DNA of 64,000 bases from JAYFQF01 sp034927285 (GTDB taxonomy: Bacteria > Bacillota > Peptococcia > DRI-13 > UBA5745): positions 1 through 64,000 of the forward strand of contig JAYFQF010000005.1 in assembly GCA_034927285.1 (NCBI GenBank), written 5' to 3'. The translations under genes were made by a program, and so were the position numbers. Positions 42,917 through 51,459 of the stretch are shown here, in pieces. How positions within the stretch are numbered: position 1 is the first letter of the stretch; every line of letters starts with the position of its first letter. Under the pieces are notes generated by a model. It was not told the origin of the DNA, ran no database searches, and saw only the letters and a list, made by a program, of their open reading frames with translations.

Positions 42917-44152
42917 TTATCCGTTTTTCTCCTGTTTTCCAAGCAGAGATTTTAAAATTTTCACTGATTTTTTTAATTCCTCCCAGGAAATGTTCAGCGG
43001 AGGGAGTAAACGGATCTTCTCCTTGGCCGTCAGCAGGATCAGTCCCTGGCCGATGGCCTCCGCCACCGCTTCTTTGGCGGTGATTCCCGCGGGCCTGATC
43101 CCCAGCATCAGGCCCAGGCCGCTGACCTCTTCCACTCCGGGAGCATCTTCCAGCTCCTGCCGCAGATAATCCCCCTTGGCTTTCACTTCCGCCAGAAGTT
43201 CCGGAGTCAGCCGGCTGATAATACTGACGGCCCCGGCGGCGCAGACCGGGTTGCCGCCGAAGGTGGAGCCGTGGTCGCCGGCCCCCAGCACGCCCTGCGT
43301 CTTTTCGTTAAATAAGGTGGCTCCCATGGGCAAACCGCCGGCCAGGCCTTTGGCGGTGCTGACCACATCAGGCTCCAGCCCGTAACTCATATAAGCGTAT
43401 AAAGCGCCGGTACGTCCGTTGCCGGTCTGAACCTCGTCGATCAAAAGCAGAATATCCTTTTCCTTCGCCAAAAGGGCCACAGCCCCGGCATACTCCGGAT
43501 CGATGACCCGCAATCCCCCTTCGCCCTGGATCAGCTCCAGCATGACGGCACAGACCCGGGGATTTTCCATGGCCTCTTTCATGGCCGGCAGATCGCCGGC
43601 GGGCACGTGGACGAAGCCTTCGGTGAAAGGAGTAAAATGGGTGTGGAAAGCGTCCTGGCCCGTGGCCGCCAGGGTGGTGATGGTCCGGCCGTGGAAGCTG
43701 TCCTTCAGGGTGATGATAACGTTGCGCTCCGCGCCGTATTTATCGGTGCCGTACTTTCTGGCGGTTTTGATGGCGCATTCATTGGCCTCGGCGCCGGAGT
43801 TGGAGAAAAAAACTTTCTTCATGCCGGTCTTTTCACAAAGCAGTTTAGCCAGCTGTACCTGAGGCTCGGTATAATACAGGTTGGAGGTATGCTGAAGCCG
43901 GCCCAATTGGGCGATGACCGCCTGCTGCCACTCTTCGTCGCCATAGCCGAAAGTGTTTACGGCGATCCCCGCTCCTAAGTCGATATATTCCCTGCCGGCT
44001 TCATCCCAGGCCCGGGCCCCTTTGCCCCTGGTCAGCAAAAGGTCGAAGCGGCCGTAAGTATTAGCGATATATTGTTTGTCTTCCTGCTTGACCTGCTCTT
44101 TTATCTGTTGATTCATCTGTTGATTTATCTGTTGATTTATCTGGTCTTTCAT
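42917..44152 (-). CDS. argD: Acetylornithine aminotransferase
   Basis: A class III PLP-dependent aminotransferase converting N-acetylglutamate semialdehyde to N-acetylornithine. The 411-residue product has NSGAEANECAIKTAR, the LLIDEVQTGNGRTG block with the PLP-ring Asp, and the Schiff-base Lys in STAKGLAGG. The start is ATG 44152 with GAGGAGG upstream. The first 20 residues are an odd Gln/Asn/Ile-rich repeat (INQQ units) encoded by a 12-base tandem repeat (44101-44148) absent from typical ArgD. It is the fourth gene of the arg operon, 34 bases after argB. Confidence 0.94.
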   Translation of the reverse strand: MKDQINQQINQQMNQQIKEQVKQEDKQYIANTYGRFDLLLTRGKGARAWDEAGREYIDLGAGIAVNTFGYGDEEWQQAVIAQLGRLQHTSNLYYTEPQVQLAKLLCEKTGMKKVFFSNSGAEANECAIKTARKYGTDKYGAERNVIITLKDSFHGRTITTLAATGQDAFHTHFTPFTEGFVHVPAGDLPAMKEAMENPRVCAVMLELIQGEGGLRVIDPEYAGAVALLAKEKDILLLIDEVQTGNGRTGALYAYMSYGLEPDVVSTAKGLAGGLPMGATLFNEKTQGVLGAGDHGSTFGGNPVCAAGAVSIISRLTPELLAEVKAKGDYLRQELEDAPGVEEVSGLGLMLGIRPAGITAKEAVAEAIGQGLILLTAKEKIRLLPPLNISWEELKKSVKILKSLLGKQEKNG

Positions 44153-44186
44153 CCGGCTGCCTCCTCTACGCCAGTTCTGCTCCTTT

Positions 44187-45053
44187 TTATCCGATAAACA
44201 TAGTGCCGATTCCCTCATCGGTAAGAGTCTCGATCAAAATCGCGTGAGGGATCCGGCCGTCGATAATAAAAACCTTCCGCACTCCCTGCCGGATAGCGTC
44301 CACACAGCAGGCTACCTTGGGAATCATCCCGCCGCAGATCACGCCTTCATTCACCAATTCTTCCGCCTCCCGGACGGTAACCTGGGAGATCAGGCTTCGG
44401 GGGTCCTCCTTATCCCGCATCAAGCCGGCGATATCCGTCATGGAAATCAGGCTTTCCGCCTTCAGCGTGCCGGCAATGCTGGCGGCGGCGGTATCGGCGT
44501 TGATGTTATAGACATTGCCTTCCTTATCGTAGCCCACAGAGGAGATCACCGGGATATAACCTTTTTCGATAATGTCGAAAATCGGCGTAGGATTTACCTT
44601 GACGATCTCGCCTACAAAACCCAGCTTATCGTCGATTTTTCTGGCCTCGATCATCTGGCCGTCCATGCCGCAAAGGCCCATGGCCTTGCCGCCGATATTG
44701 CCGATGAAATTTACCAGGCTTTTGTTGATCTTGCCGGCCAGCACCATCTGCACCACTTCCGCGGTTTCCGCATCGGTAACCCGCAGGCCGTTATAAAACT
44801 CGCTTTTTTTGCCCATTTTGGCCAGGGTTTCGGAAATTTCCGGGCCGCCGCCGTGGACCAGCACCACCTTGATGCCCACTAAGGACATCAGGACGATATC
44901 TCCCATCACCGCATGCTTCAGTTCTTCATTGACCATAGCGTTGCCGCCGTATTTTACCACGACGATTTTATTATAATAACGCTGGATATAGGGCAGGGCG
45001 TGAATCAGGACTTCCGCCCGGTTGGCGTTGGTTAAATCCGTATGCACGTTCAT
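44187..45053 (-). CDS. argB: Acetylglutamate kinase
   Basis: Phosphorylates N-acetylglutamate, usually the arginine-inhibited step in organisms with the acetyl cycle. The 288-residue product has VVKYGGNAM, VLVHGGGPEI, the NINADTAAA block and IDGRIPHA. An N-terminal helix before the kinase fold (LIHALPYIQRYYN) is the type found in arginine-sensitive hexameric enzymes, so feedback inhibition is likely. ATG 45053 has GAGAGGA upstream and is preferred to an in-frame start nine codons earlier. Confidence 0.95.
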   Translation of the reverse strand: MNVHTDLTNANRAEVLIHALPYIQRYYNKIVVVKYGGNAMVNEELKHAVMGDIVLMSLVGIKVVLVHGGGPEISETLAKMGKKSEFYNGLRVTDAETAEVVQMVLAGKINKSLVNFIGNIGGKAMGLCGMDGQMIEARKIDDKLGFVGEIVKVNPTPIFDIIEKGYIPVISSVGYDKEGNVYNINADTAAASIAGTLKAESLISMTDIAGLMRDKEDPRSLISQVTVREAEELVNEGVICGGMIPKVACCVDAIRQGVRKVFIIDGRIPHAILIETLTDEGIGTMFIG

Positions 45054-45084
45054 CTGTCGTTCCTCTCTTCCTGCGGTCATCCCG

Positions 45085-45150
45085 TACCTTCGGCCGTACC
45101 GGCCAAGGCGGGGAAGATCCGGAGCTTTCCCCGCCTGGCCGCCGAAGGTA
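45085..45150 (-). repeat. Long intergenic palindrome between argJ and argB
   Basis: TACCTTCGGC...CCAAGGCGGGGAAGA on one side and TCTTTCCCCGCC...GCCGAAGGTA on the other give a stem of nearly 30 pairs with mismatches. There is no T-run, so it may be an mRNA-stabilising or dispersed palindromic element. Words of it recur at 15467-15511. Confidence 0.6.
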
Positions 45151-45177
45151 TCTTTTGCCCGCCGGCGTCTTACCGGC

Positions 45178-46398
45178 CTAAGACCGGTAGTCCCCGTTGA
45201 TTTTTACGTAATCGTAAGTCAGGTCGCAGCCCCAGGCCGTAGCCGTGGCCTCTCCCTGGTTCAGCCGGACGTCGATGAGGATCGCGTCTTTGGTCAGCAC
45301 TTTTTTGGCAAACTCCTCGGAAAAGTCCACGCCCCGGCCCTTTTGGCAGACTAAAAACCGGCCGGCGGCAGACCCCAGGTTCACGTCGATATTATTTACG
45401 TCCACATCGGCGCCGCTGTAGCCGATGGCGCAAAGGATCCGCCCCCAGTTGGCGTCGGCGCCGAACATCGCCGCTTTCAGCAGGTTGGAGCAGATTACGC
45501 TCTTGGCCACTTTCCGGGCGGCAGCTTTATCTTTGGCGCCGGAAACGGCGCATTCCAAAAGCTTGGTGGCTCCTTCGCCGTCCCTGGCGATTGCTTTGGA
45601 CAGCCAGGTGGTGACGGTATTCAGAGCGGCGGCAAAGGCGGCGTAGTCCTCCCCTTCTTTGTCGATAACCGGGTTCCCAGCCTGGCCGTTGGCCATGACG
45701 CTGACCATGTCGTTGGTGGAAGTATCGCCGTCCACACTGATCATGTTGAAGGTATCCTCAATGTCGGCGGACAGAGCTTTCTGCAAAAGGCCGGGGCTGA
45801 TGGCCGCGTCAGTGGTGATGAAGACCAGCATGGTGGCCATGTTGGGATGGATCATGCCCGAGCCCTTGGCGATGCCCCCCATCCGGCAGGTTTTGCCGCC
45901 CAGGGTAAATTCCAGAGCAACCTCTTTTTCCGCGGTATCGGTGGTCATGATGGCGGCGGAAGCGGCTTTGCTGCCGGCGGCTTCCGCGGTGAGGCATTTC
46001 ACCAGCTCATCCATGCCGGCGGCCATAGGCTCCAGGGACAGAGGCTGGCCGATGACGCCGGTGGAGGCCACGATCACGTCGGCGGCGGAAATCCCGGCAG
46101 CTTTTGCCAAAAGCCGGCACATGCCCTGGGCGATCTCGATGCCGTCGGCATTGCAGGTATTGGCATTGCCGCTGTTACAAATAATGGCCTGGGCATAGCC
46201 GTCGGCGATATTGGCTTTTGTGACGTCGATGGGAGCGCCTTTCACCAGGTTCTGGGTATAGACTGAAGCCGCCGCCGCCTTGGTCCGGCTCAGGATCAGG
46301 GCCAGGTCTTTTTTCTCTTTGTTTTTCCGGATGCCGCAGTGGATGCCGCTGGCGGAAAAGCCTTTGGGGGCGCAAACGCCGCCGGGGATTGTTTTCAT
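45178..46398 (-). CDS. argJ: Bifunctional glutamate N-acetyltransferase / ornithine acetyltransferase
   Basis: Recycles the acetyl group from acetylornithine to glutamate. The 406-residue product has the KGSGMIHPNMATML motif where self-cleavage occurs before the Thr to make alpha and beta chains, with that Thr as nucleophile. The VASTGVIG and ICNSGNANTCN blocks are also present. No argA or argE is needed with this enzyme, and none is in the operon. GAAGGAGAG precedes the ATG at 46398. Confidence 0.95.
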   Translation of the reverse strand: MKTIPGGVCAPKGFSASGIHCGIRKNKEKKDLALILSRTKAAAASVYTQNLVKGAPIDVTKANIADGYAQAIICNSGNANTCNADGIEIAQGMCRLLAKAAGISAADVIVASTGVIGQPLSLEPMAAGMDELVKCLTAEAAGSKAASAAIMTTDTAEKEVALEFTLGGKTCRMGGIAKGSGMIHPNMATMLVFITTDAAISPGLLQKALSADIEDTFNMISVDGDTSTNDMVSVMANGQAGNPVIDKEGEDYAAFAAALNTVTTWLSKAIARDGEGATKLLECAVSGAKDKAAARKVAKSVICSNLLKAAMFGADANWGRILCAIGYSGADVDVNNIDVNLGSAAGRFLVCQKGRGVDFSEEFAKKVLTKDAILIDVRLNQGEATATAWGCDLTYDYVKINGDYRS

Positions 46399-46420
46399 CT
46401 CGATCTCTCCTTCTTCGTAT

Positions 46421-46457
46421 CGGCGGCCAGACCGCCCTTTCGGGCGGCTGCCGCCGT
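46421..46457 (-). repeat. GC-rich hairpin between argC and argJ
   Basis: CGGCGGCCAGACCGCCC pairs with GGGCGGCTGCCGCCG around a short loop. It is not followed by a T-run and lies directly before the argJ ribosome site, so it more likely affects message processing or stability than termination. Confidence 0.5.
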
Positions 46458-46563
46458 TGTTTGTTTCATTTTTTATGCCGGTCTTTTCTGCTTTTATGCC
46501 GGCCTTTTCTGCCGGTCTGCTTGCGGCTGCCTGTTTATCAAATCTGGCAGGCCGCCCCGGCCT

Positions 46564-47514
46564 TCATCGGTTCAGCCCTTCGGTTTCTTCTTTGCCGGTC
46601 ATAATATTCAGGCACTGGACCGCGGCGCCGGAAGCTCCCTTGCCCAGATTATCAAAGCGGGCCGCCAAAAGCAGCCGCTCCCGGTTGCCCGCCACAATGA
46701 TCTCCATCGTATCCTTACCCGCCAGCCGGCCGGCCGGCAGAAACCCGTCTTCCGGAGTACCAAAAGGCGCCACGGTCACCAGCTGCTGGCCGGCGTAGTG
46801 CCGGGCAAAGATTTCCCAAAGCTGCTCCGGCTCCACCTTTTTCTTCATCAGGTGGGAAAAAAGCGGTACCGTTACCGCCATACCGCTGTAAAAGTCAGCT
46901 ACGATGGGGCTGAAGACCGGAGCCAGGGCAAGGCCGGGGATCTTCTGCATCTCCGGCAGGTGTTTATGGCTTTGGCTAAGGCCGTATTGGCGGGGACTGC
47001 TCAGGTCCGGGCTGCGGTCCGGCGCCTCATACTCAGCGATCATTTTCTTGCCGCCGCCGCTGTAACCGGTGACGGAATAAGCGACAAACGGATAATCCGC
47101 CGCTACCAATCCGGCGGTCGTCAGGGGATAGGCCAGGGCGATAAAACCGCTGGCGTGGCAGCCGGGAACCGCGATCCGGTTCCCCGTGCGGATAGCCTGC
47201 CGGTGGGCCGGGGAAAGCTCGGGAAAGCCGTAGCTCCAGCCATCCTGGGTCCTATGGGCTGTGGAGGCGTCGATAATGCGTACCGCCTGGTTTTCAACCA
47301 GGGAAACCGACTCCCTGGCCGCCGCGTCGGGCAGGCAGAGGATCGTGATGTCGGAGGTATTGATCAGGCGTCTTCGCTCTTCCAGGTCCTTACGCCTTTC
47401 CTCCGGTACGGACAAAAGCTCCAGATCCTGGCGGCCGCCCAGCCGCCGGGTGATCCTCAGCCCTGTGGTCCCCTCCTTGCCATCAATGAACACTTTGGTC
47501 TTTTTCGCGCTCAT
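46564..47514 (-). CDS. argC: N-acetyl-gamma-glutamyl-phosphate reductase, short form
   Basis: Reduces N-acetylglutamyl phosphate to the semialdehyde. The 316-residue protein is the shorter class of ArgC. It has the N-terminal VFIDGKEGTTGLRI dinucleotide-binding start, the catalytic Cys in VPGCHASGF, and a GYSGGGKKM block. It is the first gene of the arg operon. AGAAAGGAG lies before the ATG at 47514. The next 110 bases upstream hold the promoter and ARG-box-like palindromes. Confidence 0.95.
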   Translation of the reverse strand: MSAKKTKVFIDGKEGTTGLRITRRLGGRQDLELLSVPEERRKDLEERRRLINTSDITILCLPDAAARESVSLVENQAVRIIDASTAHRTQDGWSYGFPELSPAHRQAIRTGNRIAVPGCHASGFIALAYPLTTAGLVAADYPFVAYSVTGYSGGGKKMIAEYEAPDRSPDLSSPRQYGLSQSHKHLPEMQKIPGLALAPVFSPIVADFYSGMAVTVPLFSHLMKKKVEPEQLWEIFARHYAGQQLVTVAPFGTPEDGFLPAGRLAGKDTMEIIVAGNRERLLLAARFDNLGKGASGAAVQCLNIMTGKEETEGLNR

Positions 47515-47624
47515 CGGGCCTCTCCTTTCTTTTCTTCGGAACTGCCGGCAGACTCGGTTCCTGGTTTTTCAGACCGCTGCCGGTAAATCAGCCCGGAAAC
47601 CTCCCGGCTGATCTTCTCTTTTTA

Positions 47625-47652
47625 ATTATACGCCGAAGATGCATCCTGTCAA
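47625..47652 (-). promoter_or_regulatory. Promoter of the arginine operon
   Basis: On the minus strand TTGACA (47647-47652) and TATAAT (47625-47630) match the consensus perfectly with a 16-base spacer. Transcription would start about 100 bases before argC. Confidence 0.85.
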
Positions 47653-47653
47653 G

Positions 47654-47685
47654 ATAAATATGAATATTTATACGAAAATATTTCG
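47654..47685 (-). promoter_or_regulatory. ARG-box-like operator upstream of the argC promoter
   Basis: ATAAATATGAATATTTAT (47654-47671) is an 18-bp AT-rich palindrome with perfect 7-bp arms around TGAA, the size and composition of ArgR/AhrC operators. It directly abuts the -35 box. A second palindrome, CGAAAATATTTCG (47673-47685), follows, and TGCATAAATTCC (about 47704-47715) is a weaker third candidate. ArgR binding is inferred. Confidence 0.65.
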
Positions 47686-48116
47686 ATAAACTGGATGAGT
47701 TCTTGCATAAATTCCAGGAACGCTGCATAAACCCCAGTTGAGACTATCCCCTCCCTTTATCCCGGCCCCATAAATTCATCCCGGGCGGATTTTCCGCTTT
47801 TCCCGGAGCCAGGCTCACCCACGATACCGGGCCTGCGCTATCCCGGTCCCGGCGGGAAAGCGGCACGGGCTTTTGTCCGCGCCCTCCAAAGAAGGGGCAG
47901 CAAAATTTGCTTTTGTCCCCAAGCAGGGACGGTTTCTGATTCGCCGGCGGCAGGTTCACCCCGGCCCGGCGCCGGTCTCTCCAAAGAGGGGCGGGCCGCC
48001 GTGCTTTTCCCTATGCCGGCAGATTTTCCCCCAGCCTCAGGAGGCTTTATCCGGAGGGTTCAGGATAGTTTATGATAAATACACGATTCAAAGACGGCTT
48101 TTTCTTTTGCCGGGTC
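47686..48116. other. Non-coding stretch between the arg and gpmI promoters
   Basis: No credible gene was found in these 431 bases. It contains the weak ARG-box candidates near 47704-47730, and a short direct repeat: CTCCAAAGA followed by GGGGC near 47883-47897 and again near 47975-47989. Confidence 0.5.
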
Positions 48117-48145
48117 TTGCAGTCCGTCCCGGCAGATGGGATAAT
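48117..48145 (+). promoter_or_regulatory. Promoter of gpmI-eno
   Basis: TTGCAG (48117-48122) and GATAAT (48140-48145) are separated by exactly 17 bases, about 55 bases before the gpmI start. Confidence 0.6.
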
Positions 48146-48199
48146 AGGAAAGGACAGGATTTGTTATTTCTTTTTAATGTTTTTGCGAGGTGAACTATT

Positions 48200-49882
48200 T
48201 TGCCCTATAAACCGGTTATGCTAATCATTATGGACGGCTTCGGCATCGGCGACGGCTCCGATCCGGCTCACGACGCCACGGTCCAGGCCAGGACCCCTTG
48301 CCTGGACCGGCTGAAGGCCGCATACCCTTATACGACCCTGGAAGCCAGCGGCGAGGCGGTAGGTCTGCCGGAAGGCCAGATGGGAAATTCCGAGGTGGGT
48401 CATTTGAATATCGGCGCCGGACGGGTAGTCTATCAGGATCTGACCCGGATTAATCTGGCGGTACGGGACGGCAGCATCATGGCCAATGCCCATCTCTTGG
48501 AGGCCTGTCAAAAGGCCAAGGCCGAAAGCCGGCCCCTGCACCTTCTGGGCCTGGTGTCAAACGGCGGCGTACACAGCCAGATGAGCCATCTTTACGCTTT
48601 ACTGGAGCTGGCAAAAAGTCAGTCGGTTCCCCAGGTCTATGTCCATGCTCTCCTGGATGGCCGGGATACGCCGCCCCAGAGCGCTCTGGGTTTTATCCGG
48701 GAACTGGAGGAACGGATGAGCCGGGAAGGCCTGGGCCGCATCGCCACCGTCGGCGGACGCTATTACACCATGGACCGCGATAAGCGCTGGGACCGGGTGG
48801 AAAAGGGCTACCGGGCCTTGGCTTACGGCCAGGGTCTGAAAGCGGCTTCCGCTGTGGACGCCATCCTGTCCGCCTATGGTCAGGGCGTCACCGACGAGTT
48901 TATCGAGCCCACCGTCATTGTGTCGGACAGCTGCCGGACCGGCGCTGCCGTCCCCGGGCAAACAGCCGGCAGCGGGATTCTCCCGGGGATCGCCGGATCA
49001 GCGTCTCCGGCCGGCGGCCTGAACGACGCTTATGCCGAAGGGGCTTTTTGCAGCGCGGTGGACGACGGACAGCCTCTGGCCGTTATTAACGACGGAGATC
49101 CGTTGATTATGTTTAATTTCCGCACCGACCGGCTGCGGGAGATCTGCCATGCCTTTACCGACCGGGACTTTCCTTATTTTTCCCGCAAGAATCCCTGCCG
49201 GCCTTTTATCGTCACCATGACTCAATACGAAGCCTGTCTGCCGGTAAAAGCGGCCTTCCCGCCCCAGAACCTGGAAAACACCCTGGGCCAGACGGTAGCC
49301 TGGGCCGGGGGCCGGCAGCTGCGGATCGCCGAAACGGAAAAATATGCTCATGTCACCTTTTTCTTTAACGGCGGCGTGGATGTGCCCAATGAAAAAGAGG
49401 ATCGCATCCTGATCCCTTCGCCCAAGGTGGCCACCTATGATATGCAGCCGGAAATGAGCGCCCCTGAAGTAGGCGCCGCGGTAAATGAGCAGATCCTTTC
49501 CGGAAAATACGACCTGATTATTTTAAATTATGCCAACCCCGACATGGTAGGCCATACCGGCGTCATGACCGCGGCCATCAAAGCGGTGGAAACCGTAGAC
49601 TACTGGGTGGGAAAAAATGTGGCCGCCGTATTGCAGATGGGCGGCGCGGTCCTGGTCACCGCCGACCATGGCAATGCGGAAACCATGTGGGACCCCAGGA
49701 ATAACAGCCCCCAAACCTGCCACAGCTGCCGGCCGGTGCCCTGCATCCTGGCGGCGGAGGCGGCCCCGGACCTGCGTTCCGGCGGCGCCCTCTGCGACCT
49801 GGCCCCCACCATCCTGGAACTGATGGGCATCGTCCAGCCTCCCGAAATGACGGGCCGGAGCCTGATCCGCCATCAGGATTAG
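48200..49882 (+). CDS. gpmI: Cofactor-independent phosphoglycerate mutase
   Basis: Interconverts 3- and 2-phosphoglycerate in glycolysis using two Mn ions. The 560-residue product begins MLIIMDGFGIGD with the first metal Asp, has the catalytic Ser in GQMGNSEVGH, then DGRDTPP, and the late ligands in NYANPDMVGHTG and TADHGNAE. It is about 50 residues longer than usual: an Ala/Gly/Pro-rich insert lies at about residues 248-300, between EPTVIV and NDGDPLIMFNFR. The TTG start at 48200 has GAGGTGA seven bases upstream. It is followed by eno after 69 bases, a common glycolytic pairing. Confidence 0.95.
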   Translation: MPYKPVMLIIMDGFGIGDGSDPAHDATVQARTPCLDRLKAAYPYTTLEASGEAVGLPEGQMGNSEVGHLNIGAGRVVYQDLTRINLAVRDGSIMANAHLLEACQKAKAESRPLHLLGLVSNGGVHSQMSHLYALLELAKSQSVPQVYVHALLDGRDTPPQSALGFIRELEERMSREGLGRIATVGGRYYTMDRDKRWDRVEKGYRALAYGQGLKAASAVDAILSAYGQGVTDEFIEPTVIVSDSCRTGAAVPGQTAGSGILPGIAGSASPAGGLNDAYAEGAFCSAVDDGQPLAVINDGDPLIMFNFRTDRLREICHAFTDRDFPYFSRKNPCRPFIVTMTQYEACLPVKAAFPPQNLENTLGQTVAWAGGRQLRIAETEKYAHVTFFFNGGVDVPNEKEDRILIPSPKVATYDMQPEMSAPEVGAAVNEQILSGKYDLIILNYANPDMVGHTGVMTAAIKAVETVDYWVGKNVAAVLQMGGAVLVTADHGNAETMWDPRNNSPQTCHSCRPVPCILAAEAAPDLRSGGALCDLAPTILELMGIVQPPEMTGRSLIRHQD

Positions 49883-49951
49883 GGTTTATCACACCAGAAG
49901 TTAATATTATTTTAGGATCTACTATACAGAACTCAGAAAGGATTGACTGTC

Positions 49952-51232
49952 ATGACCACCATTACCGACGTATACGCCAGAGAAATCCTGGATTCCCGGG
50001 GAAACCCCACCGTAGAAGCCGAAGTGCTTTTGGAGGACGGCACCCTGGGCCGGGCCGCCGTGCCTTCCGGCGCTTCTACCGGCGTTCATGAGGCCGTAGA
50101 GCTGCGGGACGGCGACAAAAGCCGCTATCTGGGCAAAGGCGTGCTGGAGGCCGTAACCAACGTCAACACCATTATCGGGCCGACCCTGATCGGTCTGGAC
50201 GTTACCCAGCAAGCCACCATCGACCAGCTGATGATCGACTTAGACGGCACCCCCAATAAGTCCCGCCTGGGCGCCAACGCCATTTTAGCCGTCTCCCTGG
50301 CCTGCGCCAAGGCCGCCGCGGCGTATTTGGGCCTCCCCCTTTACCGTTACATCGGCGGCACCAACGCCAAGCAGCTGCCCGTACCGATGATGAATATCCT
50401 GAACGGCGGCAAGCACGCCGATAATAACGTGGATATTCAGGAATTCATGGTGGTTCCGGCCGGCGCCGGCAGCTTTGCCGAAGCCCTGAAGATGGGTACC
50501 GAGGTATTCCATAATCTGAAAAGCGTGCTGAAGAGCAAAGGCTATAACACCGCCGTAGGCGATGAAGGCGGTTTTGCCCCCAGCCTGAGTTCCAACGAGG
50601 AGGCCCTGGCCGTTATTGTGGAAGCTATCCGCCTGGCCGGTTACGAACCGGGCAAGGACTGCTTCCTGGCTCTGGATACGGCCGCCTCCGAGATCTACAA
50701 GGACGGCAGCTATATGCTGGCCGGAGAAAACAAGACCTTGTCCGCCGCCGAAATGGTGGAGTTCTATGCCGGCCTGGCGGAGCGTTATCCCATTATCTCC
50801 ATCGAAGACGGCCTGGCCGAGGACGACTGGGCGGGCTGGGAAATGCTGACCAAGAAGCTGGGCAAAAAGCTGCAGCTGGTAGGCGACGACCTCTTTGTCA
50901 CCAACACCCAGCGCCTGGCCCGGGGAATTGAGCAGGGCATCGCAAACAGCATCCTGATCAAAGTAAACCAGATCGGCACCCTCACCGAAACCCTGGACGC
51001 CATTCAGATGGCCAGGGAAGCCGGCTATACCGCGGTAATCTCCCACCGCTCCGGCGAAACCGAGGACGTAACCATCGCCGATATCGCCGTGGCCACCAAC
51101 GCCGGCCAAATCAAAACCGGCGCCCCTTCCCGCACCGACCGGGTAGCCAAGTACAATCAGCTGCTGCGCATTGAGGAAGACCTGGACGAGGCCGCTCAAT
51201 ACAAAGGCCGCAAATCCCTTTATCAAATATAA
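49952..51232 (+). CDS. eno: Enolase
   Basis: Converts 2-phosphoglycerate to phosphoenolpyruvate. The 426-residue product has REILDSRGNPTVE, PSGASTG, the catalytic Glu in GDEGGFAP, the metal ligands in LALDTAASE, ISIEDGLAEDDW and VGDDLFVTN, the catalytic Lys in ILIKVNQIGT, and SHRSGETED. The ATG at 49952 is preferred with AGAAAGGA upstream. Two hairpins follow. Confidence 0.97.
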   Translation: MTTITDVYAREILDSRGNPTVEAEVLLEDGTLGRAAVPSGASTGVHEAVELRDGDKSRYLGKGVLEAVTNVNTIIGPTLIGLDVTQQATIDQLMIDLDGTPNKSRLGANAILAVSLACAKAAAAYLGLPLYRYIGGTNAKQLPVPMMNILNGGKHADNNVDIQEFMVVPAGAGSFAEALKMGTEVFHNLKSVLKSKGYNTAVGDEGGFAPSLSSNEEALAVIVEAIRLAGYEPGKDCFLALDTAASEIYKDGSYMLAGENKTLSAAEMVEFYAGLAERYPIISIEDGLAEDDWAGWEMLTKKLGKKLQLVGDDLFVTNTQRLARGIEQGIANSILIKVNQIGTLTETLDAIQMAREAGYTAVISHRSGETEDVTIADIAVATNAGQIKTGAPSRTDRVAKYNQLLRIEEDLDEAAQYKGRKSLYQI

Positions 51233-51243
51233 TTTTTCGTTGT

Positions 51244-51281
51244 TGGAAAGATGCCCTGACGTCGGCCAGGGCATCTTTCCA
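51244..51281. terminator. Perfect hairpin after eno
   Basis: GGAAAGATGCCCTG (51245-51258) pairs with CAGGGCATCTTTCC (51267-51280). It lies between convergent genes and lacks a clean T-run on the plus strand, so it may act with the next hairpin. Confidence 0.75.
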
Positions 51282-51296
51282 GAAAAAAGCGGACAA

Positions 51297-51338
51297 AAAA
51301 AGCATTGAAAGCGTAGTGTTTTCAATGCTTTTCTCTTT
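51297..51338. terminator. Bidirectional terminator between eno and the CDF transporter gene
   Basis: AAAAGCATTGAAA pairs with TTTCAATGCTTTT around an eight-base loop. The plus strand ends in TTTTCTCTTTT; the minus strand continues into TTTTTTT, giving a strong stop for the CDF gene. Confidence 0.85.
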
Positions 51339-51459
51339 TGTTCAAAATCGGAATTGATGCGTTATGCCGTTGTGAAAAACCGTGTATCAAAAGTGGAAAC
51401 TTCAAGCCCACGGCAGGCCGGCGGGTAATTTTTGTCCCGTCCCCTTTGCATGGGCAATT

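Noticed and set aside
47744..48199. Short frames between the arg and gpmI promoters
   Set aside because: They lack ribosome sites, are low in complexity and resemble no protein; the region looks regulatory or spacer.
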